Assembly (NCBI GenBank): GCA_900549825.1
Contig: URQB01000006.1
Location: 1-64,000 of the forward strand
DNA from: an uncultured Oscillospiraceae bacterium
GTDB taxonomy: Bacteria; Bacillota; Clostridia; Oscillospirales; Acutalibacteraceae
Direction: 5' to 3'
Length of the DNA: 64,000 nucleotides
Each line of letters begins with the position of its first letter. The first letter of the stretch is position 1. The position numbers were made by a program, and so were the translations under genes. Below, piece after piece: positions 16,649-24,420 of this stretch. The notes below the pieces were generated by a model that worked only from the letters and a program-made list of their open reading frames with translations, ran no database searches and had not been told where the DNA came from.

Positions 16649-16701
16649 ATTGCAATGATGAGCAGCAAAATCACTACTAATGTAATAATGATGTACTCCA
16701 T
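16636..16701 (-). CDS. 21-aa hydrophobic peptide, putative type I toxin, module 3
   Basis: ATG 16701, stop TAA 16636. Differs from copy 2 by Leu to Ile at residue 16; otherwise identical (MEYIIITL ... AIKKD). Its leader can also form TTCTTGTGC / GCACAGGAA next to the ribosome site. A longer frame on this strand (16,586-16,789) runs through the module but does not follow the conserved signals and is not a gene. Confidence 0.75.
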   Translation of the reverse strand: MEYIIITLVVILLLIIAIKKD

Positions 16702-16788
16702 CCGCCTCACCTCCTTCCTGTGCCAAAAACAAATGCACAAGAAGCGAGGGCGCTAACTGCCTGCCGTGAGCGGTAATGCCACATACCA

Positions 16789-16817
16789 ATTATAACCAGA
16801 TGGTATTTATTTGTCAA
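16789..16817 (-). promoter_or_regulatory. Consensus promoter of peptide gene 3
   Basis: Minus-strand TTGACA (16,817-16,812), 17-bp spacer, TATAAT (16,794-16,789). The adjoining box is degenerate (CGGTAATGCCAC in place of CGGTAGTGTCAC). Confidence 0.85.
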
Positions 16818-16897
16818 TCGCTCAGTTTTTGAGAGAAAGCTTGTCGAACATCGGCATACCTATTGACATTTCCAAAATCTAAGGATAAAATGAAGAT

Positions 16898-16985
16898 AGA
16901 AAATGTGACACTACCGCTCCGGCGTTAGCGTCCATCATTGTTCAGACTAGCTGAGCCTTTGGACTGGGGCAGCTAGTCTTTTTTT
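16898..16985 (+). ncRNA. Candidate antisense RNA, module 4
   Basis: Promoter TTGACA (16,863-16,868), 17-bp spacer, TAAAAT (16,886-16,891). Terminator AGACTAGCTG / CAGCTAGTCT (16,944-16,953 with 16,970-16,979) and T-run to 16,985, overlapping the end of peptide gene 4. Confidence 0.75.
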
Positions 16986-17038
16986 ATTGCCAGAATGAGC
17001 AGCAAAATCACTGCTAACGTAATAATGATGTACTCCAT
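16973..17038 (-). CDS. 21-aa hydrophobic peptide, putative type I toxin, module 4
   Basis: ATG 17038, stop TAG 16973. Same peptide as copy 2 except Val to Ala at residue 9. The ribosome site is GGAGGAGGCGAGG. All four copies keep length, the MEYIIIT start and the KKD end, with only conservative changes, so none looks like a decayed copy. Confidence 0.75.
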   Translation of the reverse strand: MEYIIITLAVILLLILAIKKD

Positions 17039-17123
17039 CGGCCTCGCCTCCTCCCTGTACAAAAGGAATGCACAAGAAGCGAGGGCGCTAACTGCCAGCC
17101 GGGCACGGTAGTGCCACATACCA

Positions 17124-17152
17124 ATTATATCCAGATGGGATTTATTTGTCAA
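17124..17152 (-). promoter_or_regulatory. Consensus promoter of peptide gene 4
   Basis: Minus-strand TTGACA (17,152-17,147), 17-bp spacer, TATAAT (17,129-17,124). The array ends here: the sequence diverges after about 17,165. Confidence 0.85.
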
Positions 17153-17208
17153 TCATACAATATTTGAGACGAAGATTAGGAGAAAAGGGGGTTAGAGGCG
17201 GCCGGTAG

Positions 17209-17312
17209 GTCTGATATTGATTGAAGAGATCGCCCGGTTTCGCTGTACGCGACCTCATTTTCTTTACTCGTGTAAAAAAACGAGGCAAAAGAAAACACGC
17301 GGGGGCTGCGCT
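17209..17312. repeat. Dispersed intergenic repeat, copy A
   Basis: Shares with 59,109-59,215, about 42 kb away, the segments GTCTGAT, GGTTTCGCTGTACGCGAC and TCATTTTCTTT, then CAAAAGAAA-CACGC and GGGGCTG-GC, in the same order and spacing. It does not code for protein. It is probably a genome-wide intergenic element of this organism. Confidence 0.7.
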
Positions 17313-18060
17313 CCTCGACTCCATACACGGCACTGCGGCAGCCCTTGATAGATTAGCTACAACACCACGCATTCGGCGAGCCGCCCAAAAACTCGCTCGC
17401 GTTTGCATCGCAAAGGCGATGCGCACTGGCGCTCAAACAATTTGGGCGCTCGTTTTGCTGCTACGCAGAAAAATTCCTTCACGTGTACGCAGGAAGTGCG
17501 TGAAGCTTGCTGCCTTGGCCTACCGATAGGTTCATGTGATACAGTTGGTGACTGTTCCCGTAAGGCACCTTCCGTAACCAGAAAGCAGTTCTATCGGAGA
17601 AACGAAAAGATAAAATCAGGCAGCATTCTCTCCCATTCTTTGCGTGCGTGTGAGGGGATTTTTGCCCGGAGGGCAAAAACGAACCTTTCCATGTGTTTGA
17701 AGCCGTCTGTGAGCATGCGTTTTCTTCGAAATCACACTGAGTTTGGGAAGGTTCGCCGAACGCGTGGTGCTGTGACTGCTCTATGAAAAGCTGCCACAGT
17801 GCCGTGCTGCAGGGGGCTTCCCGCCAGGGAAGCGATAAATAAGGAAAGGCCCGCGCATACAAGCTATCCATTTAGTGCTATCGTAAAACGAATACATGAT
17901 ACAAACAGTCGCATAGATAGCCCACATTGACAGAACACTTTCTTTATAATAAGAAGTGTCCTTTTTATATTATGATTCAGGAATATTTTTATCGCCTCTA
18001 AATCTGGCATCGTACCGCAACAGCCCATCCATTTAATCAATTTCACATCTTTATTGATTA
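17313..18060. other. Long stretch without a supported gene
   Basis: Frames up to ~130 codons occur on either strand, but none has a ribosome site, a recognisable domain or gene-like composition. Several hairpins are present, for example GCTTCCC-GCCA-GGGAAGC near 17,815-17,832. An undetected structured RNA is possible. I could not match it to tmRNA, RNase P RNA or SRP RNA. Confidence 0.4.
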
Positions 18061-18098
18061 ACAGATATCCCCTATACTGTTTACTGAGGTGAGATACA

Positions 18099-18284
18099 AT
18101 GGCAACTTTTATCCCAAAGCCCTATTCCAAAGAGCCGATTACCATCCGAATCGAACCGGAAAAGATTTCCAAGCTCGATCTTCTGGCCAATCGTTATGAT
18201 ATGAGCCGGAGCGAATTTATTTGCCATTGTATCGATTTCGCCGTCAGGCATTTATCAGGCTTTACGCACTGGGAAGATATTTAA
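18099..18284 (+). CDS. Ribbon-helix-helix (CopG-like) DNA-binding protein
   Basis: 61 aa. The segment EPITIRIEPEKISKLDLLANRYDMSRSEFICHCIDFAV fits a ribbon-helix-helix fold: a beta strand followed by two helices, with the 'SRSEFI' turn typical of CopG/MetJ-type repressors. Ribosome site GAGGTGAG lies six bases before the ATG and a TATACT box lies 20 bases further up. A PadR regulator follows after 17 bp. It could be the antitoxin-like or repressor half of a small regulatory unit; no target is evident. Confidence 0.7.
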   Translation: MATFIPKPYSKEPITIRIEPEKISKLDLLANRYDMSRSEFICHCIDFAVRHLSGFTHWEDI

Positions 18285-18301
18285 AAAGGAGGAAGTACGC
18301 A

Positions 18302-18673
18302 ATGGATCCCAACGAACAAATGCTGAAATCCATCACCGAACTGCTGACCCTTGCCTGCCTCAGTGAAGACGCAAGCTTCAGCTACCACATCTCCAAGCTC
18401 ATTCAACAGCGCACGGAAGGAGCAATTCACATCCCGGCAGGCTGCATCATCCCCCACCTTTACCGCTTGCTGGAGTATGGCGAAATCCGTGAAACACCAA
18501 AGGTCATCAACGGCAGGAACCGTATCTGCTACGCGCTCACGCCCGCGGGGGAAGAGCGGCTGGCAGAGCTGATTGACGCCTACATGAGCACCCATCAGGC
18601 CTTTCTGCTTTTTTTAAATAACCAGAGGGAGGCGCTGGAGGAAAAGAAAACACAGGATTCGGAGAACACCTAA
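18302..18673 (+). CDS. PadR-family transcriptional regulator
   Basis: 123 aa from ATG 18302, preceded by AAAGGAGGAAG. A winged helix spans about residues 10-90, with the family's IPAGCIIPHLYRLLEYGEI (the 'tlYp.L.rLe..G' recognition-helix block) and CYALTPAGEERL wing. PadR proteins are usually ligand-responsive repressors of efflux or stress genes. It is probably co-transcribed with the ribbon-helix-helix gene and convergent with pnp. An upstream in-frame start at 18,221 would overlap the previous gene and has no ribosome site. Confidence 0.85.
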   Translation: MDPNEQMLKSITELLTLACLSEDASFSYHISKLIQQRTEGAIHIPAGCIIPHLYRLLEYGEIRETPKVINGRNRICYALTPAGEERLAELIDAYMSTHQAFLLFLNNQREALEEKKTQDSENT

Positions 18674-18686
18674 ATCCCTATCCACA

Positions 18687-18726
18687 CAAAAAAAGAGCCC
18701 GGAAGGCTTATCACAGCTTTCCGGGC
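18687..18726 (-). terminator. Intrinsic terminator of pnp
   Basis: Read on the minus strand: GCCCGGAAAGC / GCCTTCCGGGC stem, then a run of seven Ts (18,694-18,688). It lies 30 bases after the pnp stop. Confidence 0.8.
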
Positions 18727-18754
18727 CCATGATTATTGTAAAGGCTATCTGATC

Positions 18755-20968
18755 TTAGTCCCTGCGGGGCGGACGGCCTCCACGATGGTCGTTGCGGCGA
18801 TCGCCCCGGTTGTTATCCCTGCGCGGCGCAGGGCGGCGGGGCGCATCGGAGATGGTGTTCTCCGGCACAAGGCCCTCCACCTTGATGAGCGCATTGCGGC
18901 GGGACAGGTTCAGGCGGTTCTGATCATCAATGCCCAGCACCTCTACGATCACCTCATCGCCGACATTGACGACATCCTCCACCTTCTCTGTACGCTTGAC
19001 GTCCAGATGGCTGATATGAACCATCCCCTCCTTGCCGGGCGCAATTTCAACAAATGCACCGAACGACATGATGCGGGTGACAACGCCCTTATAGATGGAG
19101 CCGGGCTCCGGATCGTTTGCAATTGTTTCTACCATGAGCAGGGCGCGCTTCGCATCGTCAATATCGAGGGCGGAAATGAATACGTTGCCATCCTCCTCCA
19201 CATCGATCTTGCAGTTGCATTCCGCGCAAATCTTCTGGATGACCTTGCCCTGCTTGCCGATGACTTCGCTGATCTTATCCACCGAAATCTTAGTCGTGAG
19301 CATCTTCGGTGCGTACTTGGAGAGCTCCTTACGCGGCTCGGGGATGCATTTGAGCATGATCTCATCAAGGATATAGAGGCGGGCCTTATAGGTCTTATCA
19401 AGCGCCTCCCTGATGATCTCCGGCGTGAGGCCGTCGATTTTCAGATCCATCTGGATGGCAGTGATGCCCTTCTTTGTGCCGCCCACCTTGAAATCCATAT
19501 CGCCGAAGAAATCCTCAAGGCCCTGGATATCGACCATCGTCATGAAACGGTCGCCCTCGGTGACAAGGCCGCAGGAGATGCCCGCAACGGGCGCTTTGAT
19601 CGGCACGCCCGCCGCCATCAGGGACAGCGTGGAAGCGCAGATGGACGCCTGCGAGGTGGAGCCGTTGGAGGAGAGCACCTCAGAGACCAGGCGCAGCGCA
19701 TACGGAAACTCCTCTACACTCGGGATCACCGGCAGCAGCGCGCGCTCCGCGAGAGCGCCGTGACCGATCTCGCGGCGGCCCGGGCCGCGGCTCGGGCGAG
19801 TTTCACCCACCGAGTAGGAGGGGAAGTTATAGTGATGCATATAGCGCTTGCGTTCCTCATCGTCGATGCCGTCGAGGATCTGAGCGTCGCCCACCGGGCC
19901 AAGCGTCGTCACGGTGAGCACCTGTGTCTGGCCGCGGGTAAACATCGCAGAGCCATGCGTGCGCTTAAGCACATCAATCTCTGCCGCCAGCGGGCGGATT
20001 TCATCGATGCCGCGCCCGTCGACGCGCTTGCCGTCATCGAGCAGCCAGCGGCGCACGACGAACTTCTGGAGCTTATACATGCAGTCGTCGATCTTATCGC
20101 ATTCCTCCGGGAATTGCTCATCGAGCTCTGCATGGACTTTATCATAGACGGGAAGCAGGCGCTCATCGCGCACACGCTTATCGTCCGTATCGAGCGCTGC
20201 GCGGACATCGTCAATGGCAAGCGCCTTGACCGCTTCAAACAGCTCGTGGGATGGATCGTTCGACGGGAAATCAACCTTTTCGCGGCCAACTGCCTTCTGG
20301 ATTTCCTTAATGAATTCGATGATCTGTTGATTCGCCTCATGGCCAGCCATGATGCCGTTAAACATCACATCGTTGGACACTTCCTTCGCACCCGCCTCGA
20401 TCATGGCGACGAGCTTGTCCGTCGAAGCGACGGTAACCGCCATCTCGGACCGCTCGCGCTGCTCGGCGGTGGGGTTGATGATATACTCGCCGTCGATATA
20501 GCCGACGGAAACGCCGGAGATTGGGCCCTTCCACGGGATATTGGAGATGCTCAGCGCAACGGATACGCCGATCATCGCCGTGATTTCAGGGGAGCAGTCC
20601 GGATCGCTGGACATAACGGTCGCGACGACGCCCACATCGTTGCGCATATCCTTCGGGAACAGCGGGCGGATCGGGCGGTCGATCACGCGGGAGGCAAGGA
20701 TCGCCTTCTCGCTCGGGCGGCCCTCACGGCGCTGGAAGGAGCCGGGGATTTTGCCCGCAGCATAGAGCTTCTCCTCAAAATCAACGGAAAGCGGGAAGAA
20801 GTCGATGCCGTCGCGCGGCTTATCGGACATCGTCGCGTTGCAAAGCACCTGGGTTTCGCCGTAGCTGATCAGGCAGGATCCGCCTGCGAGCTGCGCCATC
20901 TTGCCGGTTTCCACCGTCAGCGGGCGGCCGGCGAGGACTGTTTCAAATTTTTTGTACTGTTCAAACAT
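18755..20968 (-). CDS. pnp: Polyribonucleotide nucleotidyltransferase (PNPase)
   Basis: PNPase degrades RNA 3' to 5' by phosphorolysis in the cytoplasm. 737 aa from the ATG at 20968 (MFEQYKKFE, ribosome site GAGGTAGAG). Two RNase PH domains can be seen: DKPRDGIDFFPLSVDFEEK near residue 65, and GKRVDGRGIDEIRPL near 325 opening the second. A KH domain (ISEVIGKQGKVIQKI, near 580) and an S1 domain (GSIYKGVVTRIMSFGAFVEI, near 640) follow, then a basic Arg/Asp-rich tail. It follows rpsO as in most bacteria. Confidence 0.97.
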   Translation of the reverse strand: MFEQYKKFETVLAGRPLTVETGKMAQLAGGSCLISYGETQVLCNATMSDKPRDGIDFFPLSVDFEEKLYAAGKIPGSFQRREGRPSEKAILASRVIDRPIRPLFPKDMRNDVGVVATVMSSDPDCSPEITAMIGVSVALSISNIPWKGPISGVSVGYIDGEYIINPTAEQRERSEMAVTVASTDKLVAMIEAGAKEVSNDVMFNGIMAGHEANQQIIEFIKEIQKAVGREKVDFPSNDPSHELFEAVKALAIDDVRAALDTDDKRVRDERLLPVYDKVHAELDEQFPEECDKIDDCMYKLQKFVVRRWLLDDGKRVDGRGIDEIRPLAAEIDVLKRTHGSAMFTRGQTQVLTVTTLGPVGDAQILDGIDDEERKRYMHHYNFPSYSVGETRPSRGPGRREIGHGALAERALLPVIPSVEEFPYALRLVSEVLSSNGSTSQASICASTLSLMAAGVPIKAPVAGISCGLVTEGDRFMTMVDIQGLEDFFGDMDFKVGGTKKGITAIQMDLKIDGLTPEIIREALDKTYKARLYILDEIMLKCIPEPRKELSKYAPKMLTTKISVDKISEVIGKQGKVIQKICAECNCKIDVEEDGNVFISALDIDDAKRALLMVETIANDPEPGSIYKGVVTRIMSFGAFVEIAPGKEGMVHISHLDVKRTEKVEDVVNVGDEVIVEVLGIDDQNRLNLSRRNALIKVEGLVPENTISDAPRRPAPRRDNNRGDRRNDHRGGRPPRRD

Positions 20969-21133
20969 GTCTCTACCTCGTAAAAAATATATTTCCACGG
21001 GAGGCAGCACGCTTAGCAATAAATCCAGCGCACGAGTCAAAGCCATGCGCTCGATTCACTGCTAAACCATGCACCTGCCCAAATGGATGCAAAACAAATC
21101 AGATTTCGTCGGAAATGCGTGGTAACAGACGGA

Positions 21134-21167
21134 AGGCAGGCCGGGGAAAAGGCTTCCCCGCCTGCCT
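21134..21167 (-). terminator. Hairpin between rpsO and pnp
   Basis: GGCAGGC-GGGGAAGCC...TTCCCC-GGCCTGCC type stem just downstream of the rpsO stop. There is no real U-tract, so it is more likely an RNase processing or 3'-stability hairpin, as known for rpsO-pnp transcripts, than a full terminator. Confidence 0.5.
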
Positions 21168-21177
21168 CAATACGGCC

Positions 21178-21441
21178 TTATTTACGGATGCCGAGCCGTG
21201 CGATAATTGCACGATAGCGCTCAATATCGTTATCCTGCAAATACTTGAGAAGGTTGCGCCTGTGGCCGACCATTTTCAGCAGGCCGCGGCGGGAGTGATG
21301 ATCCTTCTTATGCACCTTGAGATGCTCGGTCAGATCGTTGATGCGCTTAGTGAGCACCGCAATCTGCACTTCCGGGGAGCCGGTATCGCCCTCGTGGAGC
21401 GCATACTCAGCCATGATTGCCTTTTTTTCTTCGTTGGTCAT
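21178..21441 (-). CDS. rpsO: 30S ribosomal protein S15
   Basis: 87 aa, normal length. The start is ATG 21441 (MTNEEKKAIMAEYALHEGDTGSPEVQ) behind GAGGTGAC. GSPEVQIAVLTKRINDLTEHLK and HHSRRGLLKMVGHRR are the S15 hallmarks that contact 16S rRNA helices 20-22. The leader has a small hairpin (ACCGCAAAGCGGT) and may bind S15 for autoregulation, as in other bacteria. Confidence 0.97.
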   Translation of the reverse strand: MTNEEKKAIMAEYALHEGDTGSPEVQIAVLTKRINDLTEHLKVHKKDHHSRRGLLKMVGHRRNLLKYLQDNDIERYRAIIARLGIRK

Positions 21442-21546
21442 GATTGTCACCTCATTTAAAATTTCGCCGGGCTCCCAGCAGAAGGCAGGTGGCGTACCGC
21501 TTTGCGGTTTCATCCAAATGCCGAGAACAGGGCAGAATACTTGTTT

Positions 21547-21575
21547 ATTTTATCATACAGCCGGAAAAATGTAAA
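21547..21575 (-). promoter_or_regulatory. Promoter of rpsO-pnp
   Basis: Minus-strand TTTACA (21,575-21,570), 17-bp spacer, TAAAAT (21,552-21,547). The transcript would start near 21,540, giving a ~100-nt rpsO leader. Confidence 0.65.
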
Positions 21576-21710
21576 GGGCTAATTCCTTTCTTTTTCCTCA
21601 TCCCGCATATAAATGCATACAGGACCCTGCATCATTGATGCAAATTTCTTTTGGCATCCGGGCAGTTACATAAATATCTCCAGCCGCGTCAAAAAGATGG
21701 AGTATTCAGA

Positions 21711-21869
21711 TCATACAGATCCAAACCATACAGGCTCCACGACAAACTGCAGCGCTGAAAGAAGCAAAAAAATGGCCAGAACCGCAAGGTTTACGAAAAG
21801 AGAATTTGCTGTGTATCGGGCCGGTCGTCTCTGCCGGCCGGTGATCCGTCGGCAAAGCATCCGGTTCAT
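21711..21869 (-). CDS. Small single-pass membrane protein coupled to the HAD phosphatase gene
   Basis: 52 aa. The ATG at 21869 overlaps the HAD stop codon (ATGA), the usual sign of translational coupling. A basic N-terminal half (RRITGRQRRPARY) is followed by one hydrophobic helix (LFVNLAVLAIFLLLSALQFVV) and a short tail ending FGSV. The positive-inside rule places the N-terminus in the cytoplasm. No family recognised. Confidence 0.6.
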   Translation of the reverse strand: MNRMLCRRITGRQRRPARYTANSLFVNLAVLAIFLLLSALQFVVEPVWFGSV

Positions 21870-22561
21870 TTGGCTTGCGCGCCTTCTTCCCACTTCTCCA
21901 ACAGCTCAACGATCTGAGAAACGCGCGTAATTTCCGGCACTCCTTCTGTTTTCTGCCCGGCAAAGGTACCGTAATCCATCCAGACGGCCTGCATCCCTGC
22001 GCCGAGCGCGCCCTGAATATCGTTGACCGGATGGTCGCCCACAAAAACACAGGCTTCATTCGGCACGCCGAGCTTTTGCGCCGCGAGATCGAAAAGGCGC
22101 CTGTCCGGCTTGTGGATTCCATAATCCCCGGAGACGGCGACCACGTCGAACAGATCGCGAATCCCGGCCGTATCGAGCTTTTTATTCTGCAAAACAGATG
22201 GCCCGTTGCTGACGATACCGAGCAGATAGCCCTGCCTTTTCAGTTCCTGTATAGTGGACACCGCGTCGGGGAACAGCGCAACATGCTCGCCGTAATGCTC
22301 GTTAAAATGGCGGCAGAGCGCATCGACCGGCGGATGGTCCTCCCACCCCCACAGCGCAATCATCTCCGGGAAATATTCCTCGCGCTTGCGGTAGCCCCCT
22401 TCGATGTGCGCCTCCATTTCATCGATGCGCCGGGCTTTGTCCTCCGGCGTGAGGCCGGAGAAGCATTCATCCAAAAAGGCCGAACAGTAGCTCCGATAAG
22501 CCGCCTCCCGATCCTGCAGGGTATCGTCAAAGTCAAACAGCACCGCCTGTAAATCCTGCAT
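21866..22561 (-). CDS. HAD-superfamily hydrolase, YjjG/phosphoglycolate-phosphatase-like
   Basis: 231 aa. Motif I DFDDTLQD (residues 10-17, nucleophile Asp), motif II VSNG (about 117), the motif III Lys in HKPDRR (about 150) and motif IV FVGDHPVNDIQGA (about 172-184). A four-helix C1 cap lies between motifs I and II. Likely a nucleotide or small sugar phosphatase; the substrate is open. It lies downstream of ribF by 5 bp and shares its strand. Confidence 0.85.
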   Translation of the reverse strand: MQDLQAVLFDFDDTLQDREAAYRSYCSAFLDECFSGLTPEDKARRIDEMEAHIEGGYRKREEYFPEMIALWGWEDHPPVDALCRHFNEHYGEHVALFPDAVSTIQELKRQGYLLGIVSNGPSVLQNKKLDTAGIRDLFDVVAVSGDYGIHKPDRRLFDLAAQKLGVPNEACVFVGDHPVNDIQGALGAGMQAVWMDYGTFAGQKTEGVPEITRVSQIVELLEKWEEGAQAK

Positions 22562-22566
22562 TCTGA

Positions 22567-23487
22567 TTATTCCTCCACCTGAACCAAATTTCTCACTGCC
22601 CGCGCGTCCGCCGCAATCTGCGCGCGCAGCGCGTCAAGAGAATCAAAGCAAACCTCGCCGCGCAAAAAGTGCATGAGGGAAACCTCAATCTTCCGCCCGT
22701 ACAGGTCGCCGCTGAAATCCATGATATAGGTTTCGCTGCGCAGGCTCTGCGTCCCGATCGTAGGCCGCAGGCCGATATTGGTCACGCTGGGGTGATACTG
22801 GCCCTCCACCAGTGTTTTCGATGCGTAAACGCCGAATTTCGGCACGACAAAGCCCTCGGGAAAAAACTGGTTGATCGTCGGCGCGCCCAGCTTCCTGCCG
22901 CGCCGGTCGCCGCCTACCACGGTGAAATCATAGCAGAAGGGCCGGCCGAGCATGGCGTTTGCCTCCTCCGTCCTGCCCTGCTCGAGCGCCGCGCGGATGC
23001 GCGTGCTGCTCACAGGGAGGCCGCCGAAATCCACCTCCTCCGCCATGGAGAAGCGGATTCCATGGCACAGGCACAGCTCCCGCAGCCTGCCTGCATCCCC
23101 AGTGCATCCTCCGCCGAAGCGGTAGTCGTATCCGCAGGAAAGGGCCCGCGCATGCAGCCGGCACACCAGGATCTGCTCGACGAATGCCTCCGGGGTGAGG
23201 GACATGACCTCCTCAAAATCGATCACGCAGACTGCTTTTGCCCCAGCCGCCTCAAAGGCCCGCAGGCGCATCTGATCATCACAGAGCCGGGCGGGCGCCT
23301 GCCCGCGCAGGGCCTTCTGCGGATGCTCCTGAAATACGACCGCTCCGGGCAGGAGGCCCCACCGGCGCGCCATCTGCACCGCCTCGCCGATCACCGCGCG
23401 GTGGCCGATATGCACACCGTCAAAATTCCCCAGCGCCAATGAGGTCCCATTTTGCGGCAGGGTATGAAAATCCGTCACATATGGCAC
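22567..23487 (-). CDS. ribF: Bifunctional riboflavin kinase / FAD synthetase
   Basis: 306 aa. The N-terminal nucleotidyltransferase domain carries ALGNFDGVHIGHRAVI (residues 17-32, the HxGH motif) and the VSSTRIR block (about 158). The C-terminal riboflavin kinase domain has GDRRGRKLGAPTINQF (about 192-207) and RSETYIMDFSGDLYG (about 255). It makes FMN and FAD from riboflavin. Its position after truB is the common Firmicutes arrangement. Confidence 0.95.
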   Translation of the reverse strand: MPYVTDFHTLPQNGTSLALGNFDGVHIGHRAVIGEAVQMARRWGLLPGAVVFQEHPQKALRGQAPARLCDDQMRLRAFEAAGAKAVCVIDFEEVMSLTPEAFVEQILVCRLHARALSCGYDYRFGGGCTGDAGRLRELCLCHGIRFSMAEEVDFGGLPVSSTRIRAALEQGRTEEANAMLGRPFCYDFTVVGGDRRGRKLGAPTINQFFPEGFVVPKFGVYASKTLVEGQYHPSVTNIGLRPTIGTQSLRSETYIMDFSGDLYGRKIEVSLMHFLRGEVCFDSLDALRAQIAADARAVRNLVQVEE

Positions 23488-23526
23488 AGGGATTTCCTCC
23501 TTCCAGAAGCGTTTGTTTCAATTGCA

Positions 23527-24420
23527 TCAGGTTTCCTGTAAAACCCGCCGTACCTTCAGCTCGTCTCCATCCACGGGCAGTTCCCCCAAGCCGAGAAATC
23601 TCCGCCCCGGGCTGTAAACCCGGTAGAGGCCGTCCCGTTTCTCTGTAAAATGGAGCCTGCCTGCGTCGAGCGCACCGCCGTTTGCAAATCGCACAGCCTG
23701 CGCCTGCGTCACAGATAAGGACGGATAGTCCGCCAGCGCCCGCTCCAGCGGGATAACGCATTGAGAAACCACACCATCCTGCGCAAACTCCGCAAGCATA
23801 TCAAGCGTTATGCAATCCGCCAGGGAAAACCCTGCGGCATACGTCCGGCGCAAAGCGGACATCGCCGCTCCGCAGCCGAGCGCACGGCCGATGTCGTCCG
23901 CGAGGGAGCGGATATAGGTACCCTTGGAGCACAGCACATCGATTTCAAATTCCTGCCCGTCAAATTCCGTGAGCTCCAGCCGACAGATCGTCACAGGCCG
24001 CGCGGGCCGTTCAACCTCCTCGCCCCTGCGCGCGAGCTCATAGAGCCGCACACCGTCCTTCGACAGGGCGGAATACATCGGCGGCACCTGTAAAATATCG
24101 CCCCGGAAGGCGCAGAGCGCCCGCTCCAGCTGCTCTTTCGTCACGCGCACCTCGCTGCGTGTGAGCACCGTGCCCGTCGTATCGAGCGTATCGGTGGTCA
24201 CCCCCAGCCGGATGCGCGCCCGGTAGCCCTTATCATGCACCGGTAAAAACTCCATAAAACGGGTAGCCCCGCCGAGCAACACCGGCAGGACTCCCGTTGC
24301 CATCGGGTCAAGCGTACCCGCATGCCCCGCCTTCTTCTCCCCTGCCAGCCGGCGCGTGCGCGCCACAGCGGAAAAGGAGGTCATATTCTCCTGTTTGTCC
24401 AGACAGATGATCCCGGTCAT
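23527..24420 (-). CDS. truB: tRNA pseudouridine-55 synthase TruB
   Basis: 297 aa. Begins GIICLDKQENMTSF; the catalytic block AGHAGTLDPMATGVLPVLLG with the essential Asp is at residues 33-52, and CSKGTYIRSLADDIG at about 165-180. A C-terminal PUA-like domain is present. Modifies U55 in the T-loop of tRNAs. The start touches the end of nrnA, so the two are co-translated. Confidence 0.96.
   Translation of the reverse strand: MTGIICLDKQENMTSFSAVARTRRLAGEKKAGHAGTLDPMATGVLPVLLGGATRFMEFLPVHDKGYRARIRLGVTTDTLDTTGTVLTRSEVRVTKEQLERALCAFRGDILQVPPMYSALSKDGVRLYELARRGEEVERPARPVTICRLELTEFDGQEFEIDVLCSKGTYIRSLADDIGRALGCGAAMSALRRTYAAGFSLADCITLDMLAEFAQDGVVSQCVIPLERALADYPSLSVTQAQAVRFANGGALDAGRLHFTEKRDGLYRVYSPGRRFLGLGELPVDGDELKVRRVLQET

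Larger units (their letters stand above)
15830..17165. repeat. Tandem array of four ~337-bp peptide/antisense-RNA modules
   Basis: Four direct repeats; the peptide start codons fall at 16029, 16363, 16701 and 17038 (spacings 334, 338, 337). Every module has, from left to right: a plus-strand TTGACA-N17-TAAAAT/TAGAAT promoter, a ~90-nt plus-strand transcript ending in a hairpin and T-run, a 66-bp minus-strand ORF whose 3' end overlaps that terminator, its strong ribosome site, and a minus-strand TTGACA-N17-TATAAT promoter. The transcribed core is bounded by inverted boxes GTGACACTACCG...GTTAGCGTCC (15,894-15,922 against 16,072-16,106 in module 1). The layout is that of convergent type I toxin-antitoxin genes. 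Confidence 0.9.

Noticed and set aside
16586..16789. 67-codon frame in the repeat array
   Set aside because: Not conserved in the other three modules and in a different frame from the conserved 21-aa ORF with its ribosome site.
15830..17165. Tandem repeats as a CRISPR array or simple satellite
   Set aside because: Units are ~337 bp with promoters, an ORF and terminators, with no short direct repeats separated by unique spacers and no cas genes.
15830..17165. Units as MITE-like transposable elements
   Set aside because: The inverted boxes lie inside the transcribed region, not at the repeat boundaries. No target duplications are seen and the copies are strictly tandem. Not fully excluded.
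17479..17871. 130-codon minus-strand frame
   Set aside because: No ribosome site, no domain and an unusual amino-acid mix; considered noncoding.
17313..17900. A 6S RNA or RNase P RNA gene
   Set aside because: Some hairpins exist, but I could not find the conserved core sequences of these RNAs. A covariance search would be needed.
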